Shown piece by piece: positions 35,907 through 45,059 of a DNA stretch of 64,000 bases (positions are counted from its first letter, which is position 1; each line of letters begins with the position of its first letter). The notes beneath the pieces were generated by a model. That model did not search any database, was not told the origin of the DNA, and saw only the letters and a list, made by a program, of their open reading frames with translations. Origin of the DNA: Collinsella aerofaciens (GTDB taxonomy: Bacteria; Actinomycetota; Coriobacteriia; Coriobacteriales; Coriobacteriaceae); assembly GCF_028209885.1 (NCBI RefSeq), contig NZ_JAQLEM010000003.1:1-64000 (forward strand), given 5' to 3'. A program made the position numbers and the translations under genes.

Positions 35907-37088
35907 ATGCTATTTGTAAATCGGCTGGTACATACGCTTGTTCCCGGCAGCGAGAGCGAGCCGGTCGATGCATCTTGCCGCACCAACGCGGGCTTTTCCG
36001 CAAGCCTCGTCTGCATTGGCCTCAACATCACCCTGTGCCTGGCCAAGGGCATCGCGGGTCTGCTCGCCGGCTCCGTCTCCCTCATCGCCGACGCTTTCAA
36101 CAACCTCTCCGATGCCTCGAGCAACATTGTGAGCCTGCTCGGTTTCCGCCTTGCCAGCCGCCCGGCAGACGAAGGCCACCCCTATGGTCACGGCCGCTAC
36201 GAGTACCTAGCCGGCCTGTTCGTCGCCGTCCTGGTTTGCGCCGTCGGCATCAACCTGATTCTCGAGTCGGTCACCAAGATCATCAAGCCCTCGCCCACCG
36301 CTTACACGTTTATTTCCCTTGCGGCACTGGCTACGTCCATGCTCGTTAAGCTCTGGATGGCAGCGTTCAACCGCACGCTGGGCGATCGCATCGACTCGGA
36401 GACGCTCATCGCCACGGCGCAGGACTCCAAAAACGACGTCATCACCTCGGGCTCGGTCTTGGTGGCGGCGCTTATTTCGCAGACGACCGGCTTTGATCTC
36501 GATGGCTGGGCAGGCCTGGGTGTGGGCATCTTCATCTGCATCAGCGGTCTGGGCCTGGTGCGCGACGCCATCAGCCCGTTGCTGGGGCAAGCGCCCGACC
36601 CCAAGCTCGTCCAGGCAATCCGCGACAAGATCATGTCCTATCCGCAGGTCTTGGGCACACACGACCTCATGGTGCACGACTACGGCCCCGGTCGTCAGTT
36701 TGCCAGCGCCCACGTGGAGATGCCCGGCGAGGGCGACGCGTTTGAGCACCACGAGATTCTGGACACCATCGAGCACGACATCAAGCGCCAGATGGGCATT
36801 GGTATCACGCTGCACTGCGACCCCATCGCGACAACCGGCGATGACTTGCGCGGCTGGGTCAAGCGCGGCGTCATGCAGATCGATCCCGCGCTCTCCATCC
36901 ACGATCTGCACGAGCACGACGGGTTCGTTTCGTTTGACCTGGTGCGTCCCGACGGCTTTGACATATCCGACGAGGAGCTGCTGGAGCTCGTCACGCGCAT
37001 CGTGCACGAGCGCCGACCCGATGCCTCATGCGTCGTTACGTTTGACTCGGGCTTTAGCTCGCCCGACCGTCCGGCCGAGCAGCTGTAG
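35907..37088 (+). CDS. Cation diffusion facilitator, likely manganese/iron exporter
   Basis: A 393-residue CDF-family exporter, a proton-coupled divalent-metal pump in the cytoplasmic membrane. Six membrane helices fit segments such as ASLVCIGLNITLCLAKGIAGLLAG and LFVAVLVCAVGINLILES. The metal-site motifs are DAFNNLSDASS in the second helix and TAQDSKNDVI in the fifth, plus EGHPYGHGRYEYL. Asn/Asp instead of His in the second helix is what MntE-type manganese exporters show, so Mn2+ or Fe2+ is more likely than Zn2+. A cytoplasmic ferredoxin-like domain and an extra C-terminal part follow. GAGGA lies about eight bases before the ATG at 35907. Earlier in-frame ATGs (35886, 35748) lack ribosome sites and family similarity. 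Confidence 0.85.
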   Translation: MLFVNRLVHTLVPGSESEPVDASCRTNAGFSASLVCIGLNITLCLAKGIAGLLAGSVSLIADAFNNLSDASSNIVSLLGFRLASRPADEGHPYGHGRYEYLAGLFVAVLVCAVGINLILESVTKIIKPSPTAYTFISLAALATSMLVKLWMAAFNRTLGDRIDSETLIATAQDSKNDVITSGSVLVAALISQTTGFDLDGWAGLGVGIFICISGLGLVRDAISPLLGQAPDPKLVQAIRDKIMSYPQVLGTHDLMVHDYGPGRQFASAHVEMPGEGDAFEHHEILDTIEHDIKRQMGIGITLHCDPIATTGDDLRGWVKRGVMQIDPALSIHDLHEHDGFVSFDLVRPDGFDISDEELLELVTRIVHERRPDASCVVTFDSGFSSPDRPAEQL

Positions 37089-37100
37089 CCCACTTAACAG

Positions 37101-38090
37101 CTAGTTTCCCTGCGCGCCCGAGATGCCGTTTTGTAGGGCGTTCCAGGCATCCGTCGCCATGTCGCCCAAGTTCTGCGCGGTATCGCCCAGATTTTGTGCC
37201 GTATCGCCCAGCTCTTGCGCCTTGTCTCCCAACTCCTGCGCCTTGTTGCTCAAGTCCTCCAGCGTATTGGAGCTCGAGCTGTCGGTACCGCTTTGGCCGT
37301 CGGACGAGTTGCCCGAACTGTTCTTGTGCGTGAGTTGAATTTCGAGGTTGCCGTTGTCGTTATAGTAGGCAGAAGTAACGACCCAGTTGGCATCGACGAC
37401 GGGCGTTGAGCCATCATCAGTCAGGACCACGGCATTCGAAAGATCGGCGCCGCGCGACTTGAGGATCTTCTTGGCGTTGGACCAGTACTGCCCCGGGATA
37501 TCACTCAGATCGACGGTGCTAGACGAGGCGGACTCGGTTTGCTCGGCAGTGGTATCGGCCGTTGAACTCCCTCGCTTGTTGAGCATGCCCGACACGATGG
37601 CAAACACAACCGACAGCGCAAAGAAGATCGCCAGCACGATGAGGATCTTCTTAATCACGCTCGACGAACGCGACGGCGCCTCTTCCTCGTCCTCGCCATA
37701 TTGCGGAATCGACTTGGGGTACTCGCGATACGGCTCGCGCGACTCGTAGCGAGGCTGCGCCGTGCGAGGCATATACGTCGTCTGCTGAGGCTGCGGAATG
37801 GGATTCTGCGGCAGGTCATCATAGGGATTCGGCGTCGAGACGGCATAAGAATCCTGCGGCGCGTAATCAAACGGGTCTGCCGCCGCGTTGCCATAGGGGC
37901 TTTGCAAAGATGCAGCGTAAGGGTCCTGCGCCGCGTCGCCATAGCCCATAACTCGTGTGGGCTCGGCAGAAGGCTGCGTCGCGGCGGGGTCGACATAACC
38001 GGGGTTGGGAACAACGCGGGTCGCATCGGCGCTATCGCCAGCCTGCGCGGAACCGTAGCCGCCCATCACGGTTGTCTTGTCCTGATCCAT
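37101..38090 (-). CDS. Single-pass membrane protein with Tyr/Pro/Gln-rich cytoplasmic part and PASTA-like outer domain
   Basis: A 329-residue protein. Residues 1-140 are disordered and contain repeated TxV motifs (KTTVMGG, ATRVV, PTRVMG) and Pro/Tyr/Gln-rich repeats. One membrane helix (KKILIVLAIFFALSVVFAIV) is near 150. Outside is a PASTA-like module (DIPGQYWSNAKKILKSRGADL, then NGNLEIQLTHK), followed by seven-residue amphipathic repeats (AQELGDKAQELGD, then AQNLGD twice). In actinobacteria, threonine motifs like these in similar proteins can be phosphorylated by Ser/Thr kinases and read by FHA domains; that is inference here. AAAGGAA lies before the ATG. It is convergent with the cation exporter, with 12 bases between. 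No kinase gene is present in the window. Confidence 0.65.
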   Translation of the reverse strand: MDQDKTTVMGGYGSAQAGDSADATRVVPNPGYVDPAATQPSAEPTRVMGYGDAAQDPYAASLQSPYGNAAADPFDYAPQDSYAVSTPNPYDDLPQNPIPQPQQTTYMPRTAQPRYESREPYREYPKSIPQYGEDEEEAPSRSSSVIKKILIVLAIFFALSVVFAIVSGMLNKRGSSTADTTAEQTESASSSTVDLSDIPGQYWSNAKKILKSRGADLSNAVVLTDDGSTPVVDANWVVTSAYYNDNGNLEIQLTHKNSSGNSSDGQSGTDSSSSNTLEDLSNKAQELGDKAQELGDTAQNLGDTAQNLGDMATDAWNALQNGISGAQGN

Positions 38091-38208
38091 GCAACGATTC
38101 CTTTCCGTCGCCTGTAAGCATCAAGTTATCCATGCATTCTACCAGCGCAAAAGCCTATGATGGGCAGAGTCCGTCGGTATCTACAAGACATGCGCGGGCC
38201 TAAGGATC

Positions 38209-38245
38209 AAAAAGCCCCGCCGGGCCTTGGTAGGCGCGACGGGGC
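38209..38245 (-). terminator. Terminator of fhs
   Basis: Stem GCCCCG / CGGGGC with an inner GC-rich pairing. On the minus strand it runs into TTTTTG about 30 bases after the fhs stop. Confidence 0.8.
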
Positions 38246-38270
38246 GGGCAAGCGGCTATGAGCAGCGAGC

Positions 38271-39938
38271 TTAGAACAGGCCGGTGATGTTGCCGTCGTT
38301 GTCGACGTCGATGTTCTCGGCCGCAGGGACCTTGGGCAGGCCCGGCATGGTCAGAACACTGCCAGTCAGTGCGACCACAAAGTGGGCGCCGGCGGAAACC
38401 TTGAGCTCACGCACCGTGATGCGGAAGTTCTCGGGAGCGCCCAGGGCCTTGGCGTTGTCGCTAAAGCTGTACTGCGTCTTGGCGACGCACACCGGCAGGT
38501 TGCCAAAGCCATTCTCGCGCAGCTCGGCGAGCTGGCGCTTGGCGGCCGGCGTAAAGTCAACGCCGTCGGCGCGGTAGACCTTGGTGGCAACGGCCTCGAG
38601 GGCATCAGCGACATCAGCGCCGTCCTCATAGGCAAACTTGAGCTCGCCCGGCTGCTCAATCAGACGCATGACCTCATCGGCAAGCTCGAGCGCGCCCTCG
38701 CCGCCCTTGGCCCAGACCTCGGAAAGCTTAACGTTGACGCCGAGCTTCTGGCACTCGGACTCAATGAGCGCAAGCTCGGCCTCGGTGTCCGTCGGGAAGC
38801 GGTTGATGGCGACCACGCAGGGCAGACCATATACGTTCTGGATGTTGTCGACGTGACGCAGCAGGTTGGGCATGCCAGCCTTGAGTGCCTCGAGGTTCTC
38901 CTCGTTGAGATCGGCCTTGGCGACGCCACCGTTGTACTTCAGCGCGCGGGCAGTGGCGACGACCACGACGGCGCTGGGGCGAACGCCCGTCATGCGGCAC
39001 TTGATGTCGAGGAACTTCTCGGCACCCAGATCGGCACCAAAGCCGGCCTCGGTAATGGCAACATCGCCAAAGCGCATCGCCATACGCGTGGCCATGATAG
39101 AGTTACAGCCGTGGGCAATGTTGGCGAAGGGACCGCCGTGGACAAACGCGGGCGTGCCCTCGAGCGTTTGCACCAGGTTGGGCTTGAGCGCGTCCTTAAG
39201 CAACGCGGCCATGGCACCCTGGGCCTTGAGGTCGCGGGCACGGACGGGCTCGCCGGCATAGCTGTAGCCGACAACGATCTCGCCCAAGCGCTCCTTAAGA
39301 TCGTTGATGCTCGTGGACAGGCACAGGATTGCCATGACCTCGGAGGCAACGGTGATATCGAAGCCGTCCTCGCGCGGCACGCCCTGGGCCTTACCGCCAA
39401 TGCCGTCGATGACGTGGCGCAGCTGACGGTCGTTCATATCGACGACGCGCTTCCAAGTGATGCGCTTAACGTCAATACCGAGCTGATTGCCCTGCTGGAT
39501 GTGGTTATCAAGCATGGCGGCCAGCAGGTTATTGGCGGCACCGATAGCGTGGAAGTCGCCGGTAAAGTGCAGGTTGATATCCTCCATGGGGATGACCTGA
39601 GCCCAGCCGCCGCCGGCAGCACCGCCCTTAACGCCAAAGACGGGGCCGAGCGAAGGCTCGCGCAGGGCCACGGCACTCTTGACGCCGCGACGACGCAGGC
39701 CATCGGCCAGACCGATGGTCGTGGTGGTCTTGCCCTCGCCCGCAGGCGTGGGGTTGATGGCGGTCACGAGGACAAGCTTGGCCTGGTGATCAGTCGGCTC
39801 GTTGAGCAGTGAATAGTCGACCTTAGCCTTGTCGAAGCCGTACGGAATCAGGTGCTTAACGTCGACGCCGGCGTTCTTGGCCACCTCGGTAATAGGCAGT
39901 GGCGTGACAGAACGTGCGATTTCGATGTCAGTAGGCAT
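38271..39938 (-). CDS. fhs: Formate-tetrahydrofolate ligase
   Basis: ATP-dependent formation of 10-formyl-THF from formate and THF. The 555-residue length is typical. The nucleotide site [15 protein letters not shown] lies near residue 65. Other family blocks are [55 protein letters not shown] and [14 protein letters not shown]. The ATG at 39938 has AAAGGA seven bases upstream; a longer frame to 40013 has no ribosome site. With FchA and FolD (26999-28488) it forms the formate branch of folate one-carbon metabolism, useful for purine synthesis or reductive C1 handling. No methylene-THF reductase or acetyl-CoA synthase genes lie in the window. Confidence 0.96.
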   Translation of the reverse strand: MPTDIEIARSVTPLPITEVAKNAGVDVKHLIPYGFDKAKVDYSLLNEPTDHQAKLVLVTAINPTPAGEGKTTTTIGLADGLRRRGVKSAVALREPSLGPVFGVKGGAAGGGWAQVIPMEDINLHFTGDFHAIGAANNLLAAMLDNHIQQGNQLGIDVKRITWKRVVDMNDRQLRHVIDGIGGKAQGVPREDGFDITVASEVMAILCLSTSINDLKERLGEIVVGYSYAGEPVRARDLKAQGAMAALLKDALKPNLVQTLEGTPAFVHGGPFANIAHGCNSIMATRMAMRFGDVAITEAGFGADLGAEKFLDIKCRMTGVRPSAVVVVATARALKYNGGVAKADLNEENLEALKAGMPNLLRHVDNIQNVYGLPCVVAINRFPTDTEAELALIESECQKLGVNVKLSEVWAKGGEGALELADEVMRLIEQPGELKFAYEDGADVADALEAVATKVYRADGVDFTPAAKRQLAELRENGFGNLPVCVAKTQYSFSDNAKALGAPENFRITVRELKVSAGAHFVVALTGSVLTMPGLPKVPAAENIDVDNDGNITGLF

Positions 39939-40082
39939 GGGCGGTCCTTTCGTTACCGAATGAGAAAAAGACCAATTCAGCATAGCACGGGCGCGCAATA
40001 GTAAAACGCCCATAACCGATGAACGGCGATATGTTTACCCGATGCCCAGCGATAGTCCAACAGCCCGCCAAAACAAAGCGCC

Positions 40083-41150
40083 CTAAACGGTAGGTTCAAT
40101 CCCCAGGTGCTCAAAGGTGCGAAGGGTTGCCTGACGGCCCTGCGGCGTACGAATCATCAACCCGCACTGCAGCAAATAGGGCTCATAGACATCCTCGAGC
40201 GTGCCCGGGTCCTCGCCCACCGCGCTGGCAAGGGTCGTAAGTCCCACGGCACGACCGGAGAACGTCTTGGCAAGCGTCTCCAAGATACGAATATCCATCC
40301 AGTCCAGACCGAGCTCGTCGATCTCGAAGAACTCGAGCGCCTGACGGCAGATATCGAGCTCAATGGGACCGTTGCCGCGCACCTGTGCATAGTCGCGCAC
40401 GCGCTTGAGCAGGCGGTTGGCAAGACGTGGCGTACCGCGCGAACGCGAGCCGATCTCGAGTGCACTGGGATGATCGATCGTCACGCCCAGGATAGTCGCC
40501 GAGCGCGTCACAATCTGCGCGAGCTCCTCGACCGTGTAGTAATCCAGGCGATATGAAATGCCAAAGCGGTCGCGCAACGGGCCTGTCAACATGCCTGAGC
40601 GGGTCGTTGCCGCTACCAGCGTAAATTTGGGAATATCCAGGCGAATCGAGCGCGCCGCCGGACCCTTGCCAATCACGATATCGAGGGCAAAGTCCTCCAT
40701 CGCGGGGTACAGGACCTCCTCGACCGAACGGTTGAGGCGGTGGATCTCGTCGATAAACAGCACATCACCCGGCTGCAAGTTAGTAAGGATGGCCGCCAGG
40801 TCGCCCGTGCGCGCGATGGCAGGGCCACTCGTGGTCTTGATCTGAGCGCCCAGCTCGTTGGCGATAACGGTGGCCAGCGTGGTCTTGCCCAGGCCCGGAG
40901 GACCCGAGAAAATCACGTGGTCGAGCGTCTCACCACGGCTCTGCGCCGCTTCGATCAACACGCGCAGGCTCTGCTTGATGTGCTCCTGGCCACAGTAATC
41001 GTCCAGGCGCTGGGGGCGCAAAGTGCGGTCGACATCGAGGTCCTCGGCCGTCAGCTCCGAGCCCACCATGCGCTCGCCGTGCGCCATGGATGCCGCCGGC
41101 GAGTTGCCGGGCGTCGCCCACAGGTCCTGAGAGTCATCGGCTTCCCACAT
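40083..41150 (-). CDS. ruvB: Holliday junction branch migration ATPase RuvB
   Basis: The motor of the RuvAB complex that moves Holliday junctions. The 355-residue protein has Walker A ([13 protein letters not shown]), Walker B ([11 protein letters not shown]), sensor and arginine-finger segments ([20 protein letters not shown]) and a C-terminal winged-helix domain ([24 protein letters not shown]). The ATG at 41150 overlaps the ruvA stop as TGATG, so translation is coupled. It is the last gene of the ruvC-ruvA-ruvB operon. The start at 41153 (GTG) in the same frame is less likely. Confidence 0.97.
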   Translation of the reverse strand: MWEADDSQDLWATPGNSPAASMAHGERMVGSELTAEDLDVDRTLRPQRLDDYCGQEHIKQSLRVLIEAAQSRGETLDHVIFSGPPGLGKTTLATVIANELGAQIKTTSGPAIARTGDLAAILTNLQPGDVLFIDEIHRLNRSVEEVLYPAMEDFALDIVIGKGPAARSIRLDIPKFTLVAATTRSGMLTGPLRDRFGISYRLDYYTVEELAQIVTRSATILGVTIDHPSALEIGSRSRGTPRLANRLLKRVRDYAQVRGNGPIELDICRQALEFFEIDELGLDWMDIRILETLAKTFSGRAVGLTTLASAVGEDPGTLEDVYEPYLLQCGLMIRTPQGRQATLRTFEHLGIEPTV

Positions 41151-41770
41151 CACGCATCCATTCCAAGTCGCTTAAGCGCCGCGCCGAGCAAATCCTCGAC
41201 ACGCATATTCTCCCCATCATACCCGCTCAGGGCAACATCGGTCTCCTGCGGGCTAAAGCCCATGGAAAGGAGTGCCGCACGGGCATCGTCGATCGCCGAG
41301 GGAGCGGCAGCGGGCACGGGCATCGCAACCTGTCCGGGAATCACGTCGACCGGCACAAAGCCCTTATCCTTGGCAAAGGTGCTCTTGAGTTCCAGGATCA
41401 GGCGCTGAGCTGTCTTTTTGCCCACACCGGGTACCTTGGCCATGCCCTTGTCGTCCTCGGCCATCACCAGCGAATACAGCTGCCCCACGGTATAGGTGGA
41501 AAGCACGGCAAGCGCCAGGCGCGGGCCAACGCCCGAAACGGACACGAGCCGGTCGAACATCGTGCGCTCATCCTTTGAGGAAAAACCGAAAAGTGTCATG
41601 GCGTCCTCGCGCACCTGCATACGCGTGTAGAGACGGACCTCGCCGCCGGGCGTCGGCAACGTGGCCGCAGTGCTGCCCGAGATGCCGAGTTCAAAGCCAA
41701 CGCCCGACACATCGACGACAGCAGAGCTCATCGTGGACTCGACAAGCGTTCCGTGGAGCTGGGAAATCAT
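41150..41770 (-). CDS. ruvA: Holliday junction binding protein RuvA
   Basis: Binds the four-way junction and loads RuvB. The 206-residue protein starts with [16 protein letters not shown] (OB-fold domain). It has two helix-hairpin-helix motifs ([17 protein letters not shown] and [17 protein letters not shown]) and the flexible linker and C-terminal domain III ([22 protein letters not shown]) that touches RuvB. Its ATG shares one base with the ruvC stop (TGATG), and its stop overlaps ruvB in the same way. The longer frame upstream is an out-of-frame shadow of ruvC. Confidence 0.97.
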   Translation of the reverse strand: MISQLHGTLVESTMSSAVVDVSGVGFELGISGSTAATLPTPGGEVRLYTRMQVREDAMTLFGFSSKDERTMFDRLVSVSGVGPRLALAVLSTYTVGQLYSLVMAEDDKGMAKVPGVGKKTAQRLILELKSTFAKDKGFVPVDVIPGQVAMPVPAAAPSAIDDARAALLSMGFSPQETDVALSGYDGENMRVEDLLGAALKRLGMDA

Positions 41771-42291
41771 CAGTATCCGGTTCCTCTCTGTTGATAGAAC
41801 TCGCCACCGGTGAGGGCGCGGGTGCGGCTGAGGTTTACGTGGCAGATGGCGCAGGCCAGGGCATCGGCGGCATGGTCGGGATGCGGGTCGTGGTCGAGCT
41901 GTGTTAGCGTGCGTACCATATAGGCGACCTGCCGCTTGTCCGCGGCGCCGGTGCCCACCACAGCCTGTTTGATCTGCATGGGCGTGTACTCGCCAATCTC
42001 GAGCGCGCATTCCGAAAGCGCCACGAGTGCAGCACCGCGGGCATGAGCCGTAGGGATGGCCGAGCGAACGTTGGCGCCAAAGTAAATGCTCTCGATAGCA
42101 GCGGTATCGGGGCGGTAGCGCTCCACGACACCCTTGAGGTCGCGGGCGATATGCGACAGGCGCACCGCGAGCGGACTTCCGGCACTGGTCTCGATGCAGC
42201 CATAGGCACGGCAGCGAACCTCGCCACGCCGCTCCTCGATAATCCCCCAACCCGTATGGGCCAAACCGGGGTCAATGCCCAAGATAACCAA
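41770..42291 (-). CDS. ruvC: Holliday junction resolvase RuvC
   Basis: Cuts Holliday junctions symmetrically. The 173-residue protein carries the catalytic acidic residues in the expected places: MVILGIDPGLAHTGWG (Asp), AAIESIYFGAN (Glu), and HDPHPDHAADALACAICH (Asp pair). YTPMQIKQAVVGTGAADKRQV is the DNA-binding segment. First gene of ruvCAB. A LexA-type box lies about 57 bases upstream, so the operon should be induced by DNA damage. Confidence 0.97.
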   Translation of the reverse strand: MVILGIDPGLAHTGWGIIEERRGEVRCRAYGCIETSAGSPLAVRLSHIARDLKGVVERYRPDTAAIESIYFGANVRSAIPTAHARGAALVALSECALEIGEYTPMQIKQAVVGTGAADKRQVAYMVRTLTQLDHDPHPDHAADALACAICHVNLSRTRALTGGEFYQQRGTGY

Positions 42292-42347
42292 GCCAACCTC
42301 CCCTCGTCTTTTTCAAAGCACAAGGCAAGGCCCCGCGCACTATTCAC

Positions 42348-42359
42348 GAACGTCTGTTC
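42348..42359. promoter_or_regulatory. SOS (LexA) box upstream of ruvCAB
   Basis: GAACGTCTGTTC exactly matches the GAAC-N4-GTTC core of the Gram-positive SOS box, within CGAAC-N4-GTTCT. It lies where a ruvC promoter is expected, reading leftward. Regulation is inferred; lexA is not in the window. Confidence 0.75.
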
Positions 42360-42428
42360 TAGAATAACACAACGGGGCCAAGATACTTTGTTGAAGTGTC
42401 GGGGTTGAAAGCGAATCCAATCCCAGAG

Positions 42429-44414
42429 TTAGTTTTGAGAGAAAAAGGGGAACTGCCTTGGATCCACCGGCGGATGCGGCATCGGGCCACCCTGGGGACT
42501 ACCTTGCGAGCCGCCCTGACCGCCCATCATCTTATCGATGGCGTCCTGAACCTCGCCCTCGAACTTTTTCATACCCTCATGCAGACGACGTTGGCCATCC
42601 TCAGAGCGCAGCTCCTCCATCTGCTCGGGCGAAATACCCAGTAGCTCGCCCAGCACGCCCATCATCTCGTTTCGCACGCGCTCGCTCGTATCCTCGTCAG
42701 CAAAACGGCGCACCTCGGCGCGCGCCAGCGAATCGACCGTCATACGCTCCTTGCCGTTAAGCCCCAGGTCAGACCACGCAAGCATGTACGGCCAGGCGCG
42801 CTCAGCAAACGAACGGGCCGAGACGATCGGAGCCGTCGGCAGCATGCGACGAGCAGCCTCACCCTGGCGCACAAGCATCAGCAGCAGCGAGCAGGCCTCG
42901 GGCTTGCCGGCGGCCATCGGGATGTCGTCGAAGGGACGGTTGCGGTCGACGTGTGACTCGAGCGTGCCATCGACCTCGCCCGGCTCAAGTCCGCCGAGCA
43001 GCTGCGCCGCACGATCGAGCATGTCGACCGGGCCGTCGAGCGTCGAGAGCGCCCGCGCCAGCACGCGCTCCATGCAATCCTCCACCGCGTTGAGCGTCAC
43101 GAGCTCCTGCGGCACCACGGCGGACGTGCGGTTACGCACACGCGCCACAAACTCGAGCGTCGACAGGTATACGTCACCAAAGGGCGCATAATCGCCCTGG
43201 TAGCCACCGCAAAGCGCGGGCGCCGCCAGCGCGTACTCAGTTTTGGACAGTGGGCTCAACGCCATCGCACCCAGCTCGAGCGCCGTATCCTCCAGCATGA
43301 GGCCCAGCGTACGCGAGCGCAGGCGCTCGGCGTCGCCCGCCGACACATCGCGGTCGAGCACACGCGCGGCATCCGGCGCATCACGCTCAACCGTGCGAAT
43401 ATGCAGGCGTTCGGCAATGGCGCGAACGGCGGCACAGCGGGCAGCCTCGGCCTCCTCCTGCGCCGGCGTAAAGATATGGTTGCGCCCCAGCACCAGGCCA
43501 ATTACGTTACGCGGACCCAGAGCGTCAACGGCCAGCGCCGCCAGCAGGGATGACGGCAGGTCACCCTCGAGTGCCACCACAGCACGCGACGCACCGTGGG
43601 CCCGAGCGTTGTCGCGCACGGCGAGCACCAGCGCCTGCCACAACCACTCCTCGGAACGGAACTCGGGCAGTTCGTGATCTTCCAGGGCATCGAGCATCAC
43701 GCCGCGCTGAATCTCCTGAACCAGCAGGCTCTCCTCAAAACACGGCGCCTGGGCCACCACGCGACCGCAGTCGTCGAGCACAAACGAACCGCCGGTATAC
43801 ACCGACTCGTCATAGGCACCGACCGGCGCCATGCAGGCAAACCACACGCTGCGCTTGGATGCGATCTTGCGGTAGGCGCCGCTGCGAACGGCGGCAATGG
43901 CGGCAGTCTCGCGGTCGGTCATGTCAAACGCGTTGAATTGGAAATACGCGATGAGGTCGACGCCGGTCGGCAACATCTCGAGCTCGCGGTCCAAGTCAAA
44001 AATCACGGCGATGCGCACGCCGTCCACGTCGAACACCGGCGGCGCCCAACGCGTGTCGTTGTTCTCGCCACGCTGCAGGGCAATGCTCGAACGCGCCGGC
44101 ACCACATGACCGTCCTTGAGCATCATGTAGTCGAGCAGCGGCTGGCCCTCAAACGAAACCGCCGCGGGCACGATGCAGATCATGTCAAGCTCCTGGATAC
44201 GCTCGGCGACACCAGTCAAACCGGCAAGCACGTCGTGCTCAAAGTCGGCAGCGCCCACCAGGCCACCGGGCATGGCGCCCATAAAGAGCGGAGCCGGAAC
44301 GCACAGCACGCGCGCCCCGCGCTCGTGGGCCAGACGAGCCTGGTCCTCGATGCGGCCGCAAATGCCCTCAATATCACCCAGGCGCATATCGATCTGTGCA
44401 AGCGCGAGCTTCAT
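42429..44414 (-). CDS. Degenerate NAD synthetase-like protein (nitrilase plus synthetase domains, probable pseudoenzyme)
   Basis: A 661-residue protein with the two-domain layout of glutamine-dependent NAD synthetase. Residues 1-245 resemble the nitrilase (glutaminase) domain, but each catalytic position is changed. The Glu segment reads VPAPLFMGAM instead of PELxLxGY, the Lys segment has no lysine (ARSSIAL), and the Cys segment reads AVIFDLDREL instead of LxICEDLW. The synthetase part (about 260-500) keeps SPLSKTEYALA and FGDVYLSTLEFVARV, but the ATP loop SGGxDS is VALEGDLPSSLL. A Gly/Pro/Gln tail ends the protein. GGAAAGGG lies before the ATG at 44414. It may be a scaffold or regulator descended from NadE. 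The frame is intact and well conserved in style, so it is not a simple pseudogene. Confidence 0.75.
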   Translation of the reverse strand: MKLALAQIDMRLGDIEGICGRIEDQARLAHERGARVLCVPAPLFMGAMPGGLVGAADFEHDVLAGLTGVAERIQELDMICIVPAAVSFEGQPLLDYMMLKDGHVVPARSSIALQRGENNDTRWAPPVFDVDGVRIAVIFDLDRELEMLPTGVDLIAYFQFNAFDMTDRETAAIAAVRSGAYRKIASKRSVWFACMAPVGAYDESVYTGGSFVLDDCGRVVAQAPCFEESLLVQEIQRGVMLDALEDHELPEFRSEEWLWQALVLAVRDNARAHGASRAVVALEGDLPSSLLAALAVDALGPRNVIGLVLGRNHIFTPAQEEAEAARCAAVRAIAERLHIRTVERDAPDAARVLDRDVSAGDAERLRSRTLGLMLEDTALELGAMALSPLSKTEYALAAPALCGGYQGDYAPFGDVYLSTLEFVARVRNRTSAVVPQELVTLNAVEDCMERVLARALSTLDGPVDMLDRAAQLLGGLEPGEVDGTLESHVDRNRPFDDIPMAAGKPEACSLLLMLVRQGEAARRMLPTAPIVSARSFAERAWPYMLAWSDLGLNGKERMTVDSLARAEVRRFADEDTSERVRNEMMGVLGELLGISPEQMEELRSEDGQRRLHEGMKKFEGEVQDAIDKMMGGQGGSQGSPQGGPMPHPPVDPRQFPFFSQN

Positions 44415-44455
44415 GGCCCAGCCCTTTCCGTCGTAAACCATCGAAATCGTAGTAA

Positions 44456-44486
44456 AAGCGCCGGCCGCATAATGCAGCCGGCGCTT
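44456..44486 (-). terminator. Terminator of the superoxide reductase gene
   Basis: Ten-base stem AAGCGCCGGC / GCCGGCGCTT with an 11-base loop. On the minus strand it runs into TTTTAC. It lies between the reductase gene and the next leftward gene. Confidence 0.75.
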
Positions 44487-44531
44487 GCATGTGCATATGC
44501 TAGCTATGATACCCCGAGCGGGGGCGCGCTC

Positions 44532-44894
44532 CTAGAATGTCGCGGACCACAGCCCGTGCAGGTTGCAGTAGGCATAGACGGTACCGGTCTTGGAGCCGCC
44601 CGCGAAAAACGTCGCGGGTTTCATGCCGGGCTCAAGGTAATGGACCTCTAAGCGGCCCTCGGCCTCAAGCGCGATCCACTCAATGTAGTGCTCGGGCAGG
44701 CTGGGGTGCTCGACCGAGCCAACGCGTGCGCGAATCACGTGACCGTCGCGCTCGGTCTCGACAACAGGCACGTGTTTCTCGTGCGCCGCGTCCTCAGTGT
44801 TTGCAGTCAGTTCCGTGCAACCGGCAGGGGTCGCAACGTCGTCGCCAAGGGCGGCAATGAGCTTACCGTCGAGGTCCTTAAAGAATTTCGCCAT
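44532..44894 (-). CDS. Desulfoferrodoxin-family superoxide reductase
   Basis: Reduces superoxide to peroxide without making oxygen, a defence typical of anaerobes. The 120-residue protein has the iron-site histidines and cysteine: HEKHVP, VEHPSLPEHYIEW, and YCNLHGLW near the end. The usual N-terminal desulforedoxin domain is present only as a remnant: the segment MAKFFKDLDGKLIAALGDD lacks the CxxC cysteines, so only the catalytic iron centre remains. AAAGGAGA lies six bases before the ATG at 44894; the longer frame to 44984 has no ribosome site. It is a single-gene unit with its own terminator. Confidence 0.88.
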   Translation of the reverse strand: MAKFFKDLDGKLIAALGDDVATPAGCTELTANTEDAAHEKHVPVVETERDGHVIRARVGSVEHPSLPEHYIEWIALEAEGRLEVHYLEPGMKPATFFAGGSKTGTVYAYCNLHGLWSATF

Positions 44895-45059
44895 GATGTT
44901 CTCCTTTGCTGATGTGCCAATGTTCTTGATGGTTCTTATGCCCAAAGGCAGACAAACCATCCACGGCATTGCAAATGAACACATAACGGATTAGGCAAGC
45001 GGTCGAGCCAAAATGCGTCGACCGTCCTGCCCACCCCAGCAGCCCCACCCCGCGCGCAG

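Noticed and set aside
38382-39812. 476-codon plus-strand frame opposite fhs
   Set aside because: Antisense of a fully conserved enzyme gene.
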